Made by a program: the position numbers and the translations under genes
Shown here: piece by piece, positions 10,696-21,500 of the stretch
Numbering within the stretch: the stretch's first letter is position 1
How the letters are laid out: every line of letters begins with the position of its first letter
NCBI GenBank assembly: GCA_015501605.1
Contig: JADNRZ010000001.1
Location: 558,001 to 622,000, forward strand
From: Panaeolus papilionaceus
Taxonomy: Eukaryota > Basidiomycota > Agaricomycetes > Agaricales
Direction of reading: 5' to 3'
Length of the DNA stretch: 64,000 bases
The notes under the pieces: model-generated
The model's input: only the letters and a program-made list of their open reading frames with translations
Told to the model about the DNA's origin: nothing
The model's database searches: none

Positions 10696-12706
10696 CTAGA
10701 CGAGTGCTGACTCAAGGCTAACGCTTTCTATGCAGAAGCTGTTGTCCTCCTTCAGTTCTTCTTCAACAGCAGCGAGGCCAGCTGCTGTCAACGGTGTAAA
10801 GCCGTTATCCATGCCTGGTTCGAAATAAGCAGGAACGAACCTGTTGAATGTATTAGCAAACCTGTTCACTTCCGTGGAAGGGGAAAAAAACATACTCTAC
10901 ACCCTTCTTCCTCCTCTCAGCTGCCTCATCTCTCTGCCTCTGCTCAATCGTGACCTTCTCCTTGGTCGCTTCTGAGTACTCCTTCTTCAGAAGATTGCTT
11001 GTCACGGGCTTCCACAGATTTCTACTCTCTCTCGGTCCCTGCTTTTCCAAACGCCTCACCACCTTTGGCAGAATCTCCAGCGTCGACAAATCGATCAACG
11101 TCGCATACTCTTCATCCCCCTCCCCATAACGCACATCGGATTTCGACTTTGACGCACTGCGAATAGAAGGAGTAGGAAGCTTTGCGTGCGAAGGGTTGGG
11201 CGAAGATGAAGTAGATCGCGTAACTCCGTCATGATGAGTCGTCGGGTAGGATCCTGTGCCCACTCGTTTCCATTTTATCTTGCCCTTCCATGTGCCATCG
11301 AAGATGGCGACGACACGATTCTGGGGGACGTGCTTGACTTTGGTCCATTCTGAGCACTGGTCCTCGTCTGAATCGAATACGGTGTGAATGACGCCGTCCA
11401 GAAGGAAATGGGCTCGACCAAGCCATGACTATTCACAAACCCAAGCCAAAAATATGTCAGTTGATCTCCTCCGGTCGCAATTGCGCAGATCCGACGCCAA
11501 AAAAGAAACATACCTCTTCTTTATACTCGATGATAGTCCTAAACTTGTGACCCGGTTTGCCACCTTCGCATGTGATGATAGTCGAGTCCCCTATCGTGAC
11601 GTAGAAGCTACCCCTGAGAATACCATTCACAGAGGCAACAGGGTGCGTGATGTGGTATTTCTCTCCCTCTCCATGCCCTCCCGTGATGTTGATATAGATG
11701 CCCTGGTTGTATTGACCAGGCGCGACACGGAGGGTGGTACCAGAGACCTTTGCAGCGATCTGATCAATGCCACACAGTTCGAGCGATCGGCTTGGACATG
11801 ACGCATAGTATGCAGACACAGGGGGATGATGGGATACTTGCTCCGTCAGATAGACGACCCGAACCGCTTCATCGTTCTTGGCACTGTTGGTACCACCGGA
11901 GTTTAGGTTCAGGTTGGAGACTTGGGCAGCTAGATCGGTGTCTGCGAGCTGTTGTGGGGATGTCGCAGCAGTGGACGTGCTCTTTGGCTTGGACAGGGAG
12001 CTTACACCACTTCGTATGCTCTTTGAGCTTCGACCGCTCTTGACGCTTGCTGTTTCTGATGGTCCTTCCGAGTCCTCATCGTCGGAGTCTTCGAGTTTGT
12101 AGGGGTTGGGGACAACGTCCCAGTGGGCACGGAAATGCTCTCCTAAAACGGAATTGTAGGGTTTACAAACTTTACCATGCTAAATCCACCATTAGAGGGT
12201 GCACTTTGAATGCCAAGAGAACGACTCAACGACGAATTTGAGGTCCTTGGTAAACGTAAACCGAAGCACAGACAACATGCGTAGGAAGGGGTCATCAAAG
12301 TCGTTGATGCTGCATGGTTCGATTTTTCGGAAATGAAAGCCAGGAAGACGATAACCAATCAGATATGGATACATAAAATAGTGAAGCGAAGACGGAAGCG
12401 TACGCAGCAAATATGTCTGGTCGGTCAAGATAGTGCCAATACTCGAGGTTGGGTAGAGGCTCCAGCAATGACGCTGGCAAGGATAATCGCCTGCATAAAC
12501 CAAATAATATTCATCGTCTCATCACCCTCTATTGAATTTAAACTATGGAAGACGTACATAGCAGCAATGTCCTTCACCCCCAAGGATTTCTTAACAAGCT
12601 GCACAATCATCTTGAGCTTGCCGCCTTCGCCTTGATCTCCATTGTCCGCAACGGAGATGGGAGGTCCAGGTGCATCATCGTCGTGAGTATCGTGTGCAGC
12701 GCTCAT
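10696..12706 (-). CDS. Oxysterol-binding protein (OSBP/Osh family lipid transfer protein)
   Basis: Lipid exchange protein that moves sterol or phosphatidylserine against a phosphoinositide at membrane contact sites. Six exons join in phase: 12706-12558, 12490-12404, 12309-12234, 12179-11514, 11428-10896 and 10840-10696, giving 551 residues. The ORD-only layout lacks PH or ankyrin domains, as in the short yeast Osh4-Osh7 group. Visible marks are the lid-side segment LPASLLEPLPNLEYWHYLDR, the KPYNSVLGEHFRAHW motif (usual KPxNPxLGE) and the family signature EQVSHHPP. A Ser-rich insert of about 65 residues separates the last two, which is longer than in yeast proteins. The C-terminus ends with the usual charged helix (EQRQRDEAAERRKKG) and FVPAYFE. 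The last intron uses a GTATGT donor. Neighbours suggest no functional link. Confidence 0.93.
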
Positions 12707-13893
12707 GATGTTGGCGTAATATAATACTTAGAGTTAAGAAAAGTAGCAGAAGGAAAAGAAGCAAAGGTGGTGGTGGTTTAAGAGCAAACCACAAACGTGG
12801 ATTCAGGTTCATCCAATTCGGGTTTCCATACCTGATGACTCCCTCCACGTGAAACCTACTTGTGTCGACATCTCTCACTCAACTCTCGTGAAATAATTCA
12901 TTTAAAATTCAGAAAAAAATCCATCCTTAAAATGTCATGTTTGAAGTGTTTAGATTGAAATTTTGACAGTGATAGAGGCAGTAATGACTACTCCGCACTA
13001 ACCACCTATTGCGGAGAACATCATATTGGCACTGGTGATGCAAGCATTCTTGTATTTCTCTTATCTACAGAACATCACGAGTCTAAAGGCCCAGAGGAAT
13101 TACATGCCATGCTCTGATTCAGCCTGGTTCTGGGGATCAATTACCAGCGTGGTTTTCTATATACCGCCGGAGAAATGCTCCCAAAGACTACGTCTTATGA
13201 CGCCCCAAAGGTATTCCGTTAATTAAGCTCGTGAATCACAGGGAAGCTTTATTGGAGAAGTATGAACCTCTTCGATTGTTCTATTTATCTGAAGTTATCG
13301 ACATACCTTCTGCGCCATTTTTAATACAAGTTAAATCCTTATCGCATCCACTCTAAATTGCCTGGAGGTGAAGGTAGACCTGGACCCCTATTCAGTCCAC
13401 AGAAAATTCTAGCAGTGGTGCTGTCCCAAGAGTTCATGCAAATTACGTATCTTCCACCATGTAGCTCACTGTGTAACAGGTCACCCGACATACTCATACT
13501 GACACAACCCCAATAATAATCCAGTTCCACGTCAACCACAAACGTTCGTCTGAACATTCATAGCCAACTCACCGTGGTTTCCACCCTGACAGTTTCTTGA
13601 TCTCGACGACAAAAGTTATATTTCCAGCCTCCGGGTTCTTTACAACCAGCCTTGGTGCAAGCTTCCCAAGCCCACGACGTCATCCTTCCTCCCCACCGGC
13701 ACGTACGGTCCAGTCAGTATTCTACATACCGGAGCTAATGACTATTCAGTCAATTGAATGTAACCCGGCAAAGGAATGAATTCAAAGCTGAATGGGCTCA
13801 TGATATTATCATTGGTCCTTCCGTAGTCCTACTTACTCATACAGATTCTCCCCTAGACACCCTGCATTTGCACCTCCAGCAACTCCACACACA
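12707..13893. other. Intergenic region with an uncertain minus-strand coding trace
   Basis: The left end is the promoter side of the oxysterol-binding protein gene. On the minus strand, about 13339-13720, two frames read like exons of a small Cys-containing protein: one with EACTKAGCKEPGGWKYNFC and one with YYWGCVSMSMSG to a stop after LEWMR. The obvious GTGAGT donor and TTCAG acceptor do not join in phase, so it may be a decayed gene. I assign no function. Confidence 0.35.
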
Positions 13894-15280
13894 TTAATTA
13901 ATAATCCAATGATCACTGGGCTTAACCCCCTGCTGCAGCATCATATCGATCGCCATCCTAGCACTCAACAATAGCTTGCCCTCAGGCTGCACGACTGCCC
14001 CTTCTCCATCCTTGACTTCCGGCTCAAAGCCCATGCCTGCACCTTTAAACATGCCCGCGATGTTTTCATCCTTCCTGACCGCGTCGCCTTCGCGCTTTTC
14101 ATCTGCCCACCACTGTGACGCCTTATCGTGCATCGAAGTCTTGGAAGAATCTTCTCCATCGCCTTGATCTCTCATAATAGCCGCATGTGTGTACTTCAAC
14201 AGCTGCAACGTAGGCACGAGATGACCCAGTGTCTGCATTGTCATGTTCGTCACTTGGTTCAGTGTCGCTTTGGGTGGAATCATGGATTCTTGGCCTTGTA
14301 GCTTGTATTGAGGGCCTGGGATGTTGATATTGACGGGGGGTGGGGGACCAGGCATGAAGGCACCGATGATGGGGATATTGTGGAGTCCCAGATATGGGGC
14401 GGAGTATACCACCAGAGGAACAACAAGGAAGAGGGTATAGCGGAGTTGGACGAAGTAATCGTGCCACTACAATAAGAGAAAGGAACAGCAGCTAAGGTGA
14501 GCAAACAAAGTACGGGATAAAATACTGGGGAGTCAACGTACCATCGTTGTGACCATGTTGGCGTTGGTGGCAATGGGGGCAGGGACCGTCAATGTCCAGT
14601 AAAATTCGGTCAATAGTGCAGCAAGGAGTGCACCCAACCCAAGAGGTCTGAAGTGCTCAGCGTCGGATTTTGGAAGCGTCAACATCTGCAAGTCATAATA
14701 ATAATTCAGGGTTACAAACTCATAGTCTTACAAGCACTGGACTTACCCCGACAAACGCAATTTCACGAATATACTGCACCAAAGGTCCTGGTAACGCATA
14801 AAGCGCGAAATCCTCAAAAGAGTGGCAATAAGCACAACTCGAGAGCACATCATGACCAAATCTATCAAATAAACCGCGCCTCTCAATTAGTGTCGTCAGA
14901 AACAAGTAAAACTCAAGGTGAACGTACCGAATATACAAACTCCTCATGTCAATCAATCCAAGCCTCTTCAACAATATTTCCAGCTGCGCCGGTATATTCT
15001 CGACTCCACCCAGACTCTCAGCCAACTTCGCCTTCAACACCTCCGGGGGCGCACTCGAATGAACACCAAGCGCTTTAAAGATGTTGGTAGGTGGGCTAAC
15101 AAACAAATTATAAAGCATAGCAATGGTATGCAACAGCAACCCAATTGAAATAGCGCGTTCAACTTTAGAAGTGCTAGGCTTGTCTTCGGAGAACGGTCGG
15201 AAGACTTTGTACAACCACGGTGTGCCGATAATGAGTGCGAGCGCTACAAAGTTGTCAAGAGAGAGTTGCGGGAGTTCCAT
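13894..15280 (-). CDS. Conserved multi-pass membrane protein of unknown function
   Basis: At least four exons. The first encodes MELPQLSLDNFVALALIIG and a long N-terminal part with two hydrophobic segments (about residues 8-26 and 45-62). Then comes a soluble stretch, including NIPAQLEILLKRLGLIDMRS. A middle exon gives FGHDVLSSCAYCHSFEDF, a C-x2-C-H arrangement. Next come hydrophobic segments LGLGALLAALLTEFYWTLTV and YTLFLVVPLVVYSAPYLGL. The C-terminal 130 residues are soluble, hold the Pro-rich GAFMPGPPPPVNINIPGP and end in KPSDHWIIN. There is no cleavable signal sequence, only a probable signal anchor, so an ER or other endomembrane location is likely (inference). It reads like a protein kept across fungi, but I cannot name a function. 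Confidence 0.75.
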
Positions 15281-15621
15281 CTTAAAGAAAGGTTTTTTTT
15301 TGTTGATACTAGCTAGAGCGCGCCGTGGCTAGGTTTAAGGTCTGTTCAGCAAATTAGCGACGTGGAGCACGAATTAAAGAGCTGTCGTGGCCGCTGTCAT
15401 GCGGATAATGGTGTGGCACCGTTCAAAGCTATCAAAAAGACCAGAATAAGCAAAACTTTCAACTTGTGACTGATTTCTTGACAAAAAAGCATTTCCAGTC
15501 CTTACCTGTGTTCAAGCTGCCAGTGGTTTGTTGTGAAAAGACGATTGCTCGTCACGGAAAGGATGTGATGACGATATTCCCATGCTCGTTCCGTGGTTGG
15601 TTGATAACATCTAGCAAAAAG

Positions 15622-15705
15622 TGGTCCAATCCAGGATCGAACTGGAGACCTTCTGTGTTGATTACAAATGTAAGACAGAAATCATAACCACTAGACCATT
15701 GGACC
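15622..15705 (-). tRNA. tRNA-Val (anticodon TAC) with intron
   Basis: The 84-nt minus-strand gene folds with a perfect 7-bp acceptor stem (GGTCCAA / TTGGACC), a D-arm with TAGTGGTTA, and anticodon stem TCTGT / ACAGA. The loop reads CT-TAC-A, followed by an intron of about 11 nt after position 37. The variable loop AGGTC is followed by a T-arm with TTCGATC. The body closely matches the second tRNA-Val at 55163. The discriminator base is A and CCA is not encoded, as expected in a eukaryote. Confidence 0.9.
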
Positions 15706-16015
15706 AATGATAATTGGTGTACAAGGTCTGTTCAGTCGCGCAAGGCTTAGGAAAAGAGTGTGGTCCTGCATCGCGCCTCGATCGCATTCTTGTTAGTGGC
15801 TTGAATGTCTAACTTGCTCTTGACCTTGTCGAACGGACTTGCAAGGTTTCACTACAGGACCTTTTTCCTGTCTGGAATGCGACGGGAGTGTAACAACGGT
15901 TATTTTATTCAACGGGTACAGTCCTCGCTTGAGTCTAGAACGCGTTCACTCATTTCCGCGTCTTCCATGCCTCCTTATAATTAGGCTCCCCTGAAAAAGG
16001 GTGAAGACCAGTTTG

Positions 16016-16068
16016 TATAAGCTTTAAGGAAGAAACCTAAAGAAACAATATATATTTTAAAGCTTATA
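16016..16068. repeat. Perfect 12-bp inverted repeat with AAGCTT cores
   Basis: The arm TATAAGCTTTAA at 16016-16027 is repeated in inverted orientation at 16057-16068, with a 29-nt A-rich loop. It could form an AT-rich hairpin. No gene starts or ends next to it that would make it a clear regulatory element. Confidence 0.6.
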
Positions 16069-16779
16069 GCACCTGACAGTAGTAATCCCGCAAAGTCCAA
16101 ATGAAGGGCATCTGCTTAACTTCGAGTGTTTGTTACCGAGGGACAGCTCATCGTCCTTGGTCGAGTATTCCTTTATCAGCGCGGCCCAGGCTACCTCCAT
16201 CGTGTCGCGGTACACGCTGGCATTTGAAGCGAATTATTCCTGTTCATTGACATTGACATTGTCAAAATATAGCCTCACTCTGGACTCCACCGGTGAGAAC
16301 AAGCTGCTTTAAATCAGAGTGTTTCAATGCGCTTCGCGTGGTTCTATTGACCAAACACTTGATTCTGGATGACCAGGTGATGCATAACAAGACTGATGAT
16401 TCAGATGATGAATACAAATCCGAGTGATGACGGGACAACAAGAATCAGAATTCAAGCACAGCTGGCTATTATGACTTATCAGGAGCAGATGTGCCTGGGA
16501 ACGCCGAAGTAACACCCAGCTTGTTGTTACATTTCATCCCTCAGACTTTGCCGCTTCTCAACAACTCCCATCTGAGCGGAGGAACCGTCCGAGGGTGCAT
16601 CTTGTCTGCCACCACGACTTGCAAAGGAAAGGTGTTACTTTTCCCTTCTTCACCACCACTACCTCGTGGAGAGCGCCCACTGCCTAGTAACTCAGGAGCA
16701 GTTTTAAATTCTCGTCATCAGAAGACTATCCTCTCGTTTTTATCTCATCGTTGTCATTTCCTTCTTTATTGAAGCTACA

Positions 16780-18598
16780 ATGGCCTACGAGCACGATGCA
16801 CATGTCGCAAGACAAGGTATTTTCTTTTTTAGACTTATCGTAGTAGAACTAATCGCCCATATGTGTCCTTGCCAACCTCGATAACCTTCTAGATCCAACT
16901 CCAACATCTAGTGTGCTGATACCTAGCCCAACAATTGAGTTTATCTTGGATTCAGCCTCACCAACCTCATGTGCATCCTTTGGCATTAGCTGGTTTTACA
17001 ACGGCGGTGATCAACCCCTGAATCTCTACATCACCAACAACAACGTACCTCAAGATCCACCACCTCAACCAGCGAGACCGCCCAACACCTTCACAAATGC
17101 AGCACGGGCAGTTCCAACTGGTGCTTTCGAACCTGTACCAATTATTACCTCACTCATAACAATTGTCGATAACCCACTCGAGCTTGGGTATGAATGGCCT
17201 GCCGTATCCGTACCACCAGGCTGGTACACCTTCAACGGCTCGATTCCGTCCTTCTCGTACTCCTCAATCTCGCGCTCATTTTATGTTTGGAGTGGTGCCG
17301 ATACCTCATGCCTTGCCGTACAATCCACAACAAGCCCTATCAGCTCCACAGCATCGCCCACCCCAAGCACCACACAGGACCCTTCAGCTACTTCTTCTCC
17401 CTTACCTGTCGGAGCCTCGTCAACTACTAATATAGGAACTATTATTGGAATCAGTGTAGCCGCAGTTGTGGTCGTAGCCGGTGTGCTAGTAGCTTGGCTA
17501 TGTCTTGCCAGAAGAAAACGAAAAGCTAAAGCTACTGGGGGTGAATACGCTGGCGGAATGGATCATCGCTGGAACGGCCTCAGCTCAACGGACTCGCGCA
17601 ATATCCTAACCAATGGAGGTAAAAATTACACTTCCAAGTCCTCAAAACAACAGCGAACGTACAAAGGTGCACCTCAGAGCCGGGATTCATTCGGGTCAGT
17701 GATGGTGACAGATGATGGCGCATCCGGGCTGGAGAAGAACGGGAAGCAGTCGTTTGACGGATCATTGGCGCTATCATCACTCCCCGTCTTGAACCACAGC
17801 GCGAATGGTGTTGCGCAGCGTCCTCGAGGGCGTACTCATTCTCAGTCGTCTGCTGCGTCGAATTCCTATTCTGCCAATGATTTCAGCGGAAACGGGGGAC
17901 GAAGGCCGTCAGCACCGGATTCTGTAGTTGGTGCTGGCAGGAGGTCCATCGACTCGAATTCTTATCCCCCTCAATCCCCATCGACTGGTGCATCATGGGC
18001 CGGCAGGCATCAATACCCTACTTCGCCTTCTGCGGACGTCTCAAGGAGTCATTCATACACCACACAACAATCGCAACCCCCTTCCGTCCGGGCCCCTCAG
18101 CTGCAGTCCAACCCCTCTCAAGGCTCATCATCCCAATCACACACTCATCAAGCATCACCAATATCTCCCGTCTCACCTTCATCATCGTCTCCTGATTCTC
18201 CGGTGGCACTGAATTCCCCTGATGCTCGTACATCAGGGAAACAGTCGAACAGGCAGTCTCTAGGCGGCAAAAAAAGAAAACCTGTGCCAGTTTACGACCC
18301 AAGTACGGACAGTGCGATGCCGTCGCCGACCGTTCCAGTTTCTTCGACTCTATACTCTACCCAACCCCAGGCAGCAGTTACATCCCCATTCTCTCCCTCG
18401 TCGTCCCCTGCGCCTGGGTCCTTCTTATCCGAATCACCGCAACCACCGCACGCTCAGATAGGTCACTACACGACCCGAAGTCAAGCAGGCAAAGATCAAA
18501 GCGTGCACTCATTGCATCATAAGAGCAGTTTTGGGCCTGGTGGGATTGATGGCAAGCCGTTGCATTATTTGATCCCAGATGTGCTGACTGGGTCTTAA
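16780..18598 (+). CDS. Single-pass membrane protein with Ser/Thr/Pro-rich outer and cytosolic regions
   Basis: Two exons, 16780-16816 and 16893-18598, give about 580 residues. The N-terminal 150 residues look like an extracellular beta-rich domain (SPTSCASFGISWFYNGG, later FYVWSGADTSC), a layout frequent in agaricomycete surface proteins where a C-x-F/x-I/L-x-W-x-x-G-G start is followed by a strand-rich fold. A Ser/Thr/Pro-rich stalk (about residues 155-185), probably O-glycosylated, leads to one transmembrane helix (GTIIGISVAAVVVVAGVLVA) with the basic stop-transfer RRKRKAK. The cytosolic tail of about 370 residues is disordered and Ser/Pro-rich. No signal peptide is visible in the short first exon, so the true start may lie in an upstream exon. 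A role as a cell-surface sensor is inference only. Confidence 0.75.
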
Positions 18599-21500
18599 TG
18601 ATTTGATTATGAGCTTTACTTATTTTTATCGCTCAATCATTCAATCATGCACTTGTCACTGCCCCTGTGAGACCCGTGCTCGCTAGCGGACTTGCAGTAT
18701 CTGACTGCCGGGCATTTATTCCCCTTATTCTTACCCCACTTACCCCCTGTTGTGTGTTTATTTTTGCTGCCAATGCGGCGATGTTGTTGTTGCGGTTGTT
18801 GTTAATACTTTTTTATAATCTTCGCTTTCGGCGCCTTCATTCCACTTTACCCATTTACCTTCATGCTCCGGAGCTAGGTTGTGATTAAATGTTGCAGGTT
18901 TTATTTTTGTTTTGTTTCATGGACGGATGGATGGGCTTCGTAAATTGGTGGGCTAACGAACCGATGGATAGGTATCCCGAGACCCCGTGTTGACTTGAAT
19001 AGCCCAACCAGGGATTCGGTTTTGCGCTTGAGGAGCCATGCTGTCGGCTGGAGGGTCCGGAATTTGTGGGTGCAGAGGGTATGGGCGCAGAGCATCACGA
19101 CGCATTCGCTGCACATCATAAATCCCGAGTGAAATGTTTTTGGAACATCACTTTCGGACCAGTCGGGTATGATACACCTCATCGCACTTTTGGAGAAGAT
19201 GATGCAGGATGGACACCGCCCTGCGACGATGCGCTTCGCTCGAAGCATTTTACCTTTGACTGGCGTCGCATACCATCACACACCCTGTTACCACTGCACC
19301 CTCTCGAGCCTGCATTGCCCGAGTTGTCCGATTCGCAATAACGTTCGCGTTAATACTGGCAATTGTACTCACCGACCCTTACCCTTTATGATCTCTTGTT
19401 ACTTCACTAGTAAACTTATCTTTTTGATAGTTGTAAAGCAGGTTGAAAGAGACATTTGTTGCTTAGTATATTCTATGTATTTGCGCTATCCTAATTGTGT
19501 ATTCAATCACCAACACCTTCAACAATCTGTATGACAATTCATTTGCTAGAAGGCTATACCACAGACAGTCAGCATCGCTGAAAAAGGTAACTACCGCCAA
19601 GTCGAGTCCTTCCTCTGCCTGGTTTTTTCCTTTCACGTTTATAACGACGGGCCACATCTATGTCTGCCTACAGCTTAAGAATTGACAATGTAGCAATAGG
19701 ACCCTTTTTGCTGGCATGACGGCCTGAAGTAACGGCTATCAGGACCGGTCGACATTACTCGAGATACGCAGTATTTTACTGGCCGATAAGGAGTGAATTT
19801 CGAGTTTATTTAAATTTCTTGTGTTGGAGTGACAGCGCTGGCTCGCTGGCACCTTGACGAGCCTGAGTTTGTTTACTTATCATCCTGTGCCAAATCAAAA
19901 CCAAATGTTGGACATGCAGGGACCATAGGGTTTTCGACGCTCCTTATCTCCCAACCCTCACCACGAGCTCACAGCCTAGTGCACGATTCTGCCCAAGTCT
20001 GTCTTCCTTCATTTCATTCAAGTTCACACTGCCCCACTATTCTCTACCCTTTTGCTCTATCCAAGACACTAGCGATCAATTAGCGATCACAGTTTGAAAA
20101 AATGCTGCATCTGATACCGTAGAACAATGCTTTCGAACCGCTCTGGAACACTCATGTTGTGTTCTGGTCTGGTCCATTCTCCGAGGGGGACAGGTTACAG
20201 CTGGCAGGATCTGCATAAATGGGACTTGAAATACCTGTCGACGCTAAACGAATGCTCGGTATTCTTCCTTGCTTTGACTGTCTAAAACTGCTTGAAAATA
20301 GCCTGTCTGGGGCTGTCACCCTCATAACGTTTCAACTTGTCGACGTCAAACCTTCGGCCAACAGCGAAATTCTATGAAAAACGCTGAGAACACTGAAGGA
20401 AATATCCGGCGATTCACAGGTCGGAAGATGCAATTTCCGCGAAGTCGAAGTGTTTCATGGGCACGACGACACAGGGACAACAGGGAGCCTTTTGGGGCTT
20501 ATTTTGCACTTGGGTGTTTTTCATTTCGTCTTTTATGGGTGTCGACTTGCTCGACTAATCATAGTCACAGTACTCACGTACACAGCTCGCAGCAAGTGAT
20601 TTTGAGTTGTAACTCACACGGACCCACAGTGATCGTAGGGTATCGAGGTCACCTGCCGTTCGTCTAGCGACTATGGGTGCTTGCTGCCACCACCTATTAC
20701 CCGACGGCTCGCACCATATAGTGGGGAATGTTCTACGTCGTGGTCAAATTCTGTTGGACTCAAAACAAAACACCTGCTCAAATTTCCAATACCACGTCGG
20801 AGAACTTCTGGATTGTCCGAGAGCCAATCGATGCGTATGCCTTTCTTCTGATCAAGTGAGCAACAGGTGCGTCTTACTTGTGTTAGGCCCACCACCTTCA
20901 AGAGTGAATTCTACTAGCCCGCATGATATTAAATCCATCGCATGCTGCTTCCGATGGAGACTTATTTTTGGGTCAACTGCATTCTGTCCGGAATTATCCA
21001 GAAAGACCTATGAGCCTCCCAGTTAGTGGTAATCTCACTCCGATATCACAGAAAGGATCAAGGTGAGCTTGACATGACGGCATAGTGATACAATTTCGAG
21101 GTCTGCATGTGACGCACTCCCTCATCGATCCCTGTACACTCTGAATTGGGTTAAATCTCTATCTATAGGCTTGGCTGGAGTTTCGAGCAGTCTTCGACGG
21201 ACAACTTAGTTTGATCAGCCGAAAATCATTGTATGTGTCATGACTGGGCGATAGGACTACAGACTGCGGACAGGCTCAAGCCATGATACCACTATACAAT
21301 CGTATACAGTTCGCAATCTGTAGTCTGGCTGTCACGACCTTCTTTTTTATCTTCCTTATCTCTTGTACTTAGTAGAGATTGACAAGATAAGCGTTTACGC
21401 CATTCGTAATGATAGGTACGTGCTTCCGTTATTCCTATTTATTTGAAGCCCCCACGAGAATCTCGAGTTATATATTACCTAAACAGCATGTTATCCTGAT

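Larger units (their letters stand above)
15281..16779. other. Intergenic region holding a tRNA gene and an inverted repeat
   Basis: Apart from the tRNA-Val(TAC) gene and the inverted repeat, both listed separately, nothing coding is supported. The right end is the promoter side of the membrane protein gene starting at 16780. Confidence 0.55.

Noticed and set aside
10841..10895. Apparent frameshift at the end of the oxysterol-binding protein gene
   Set aside because: Using the GTATGT donor at 10895 restores the phase and gives EFVPAYFE, so no break exists.
18901..19341. Overlapping frames on both strands, one Cys-rich
   Set aside because: They compete for the same bases, neither is recognised, and no splice structure supports either.
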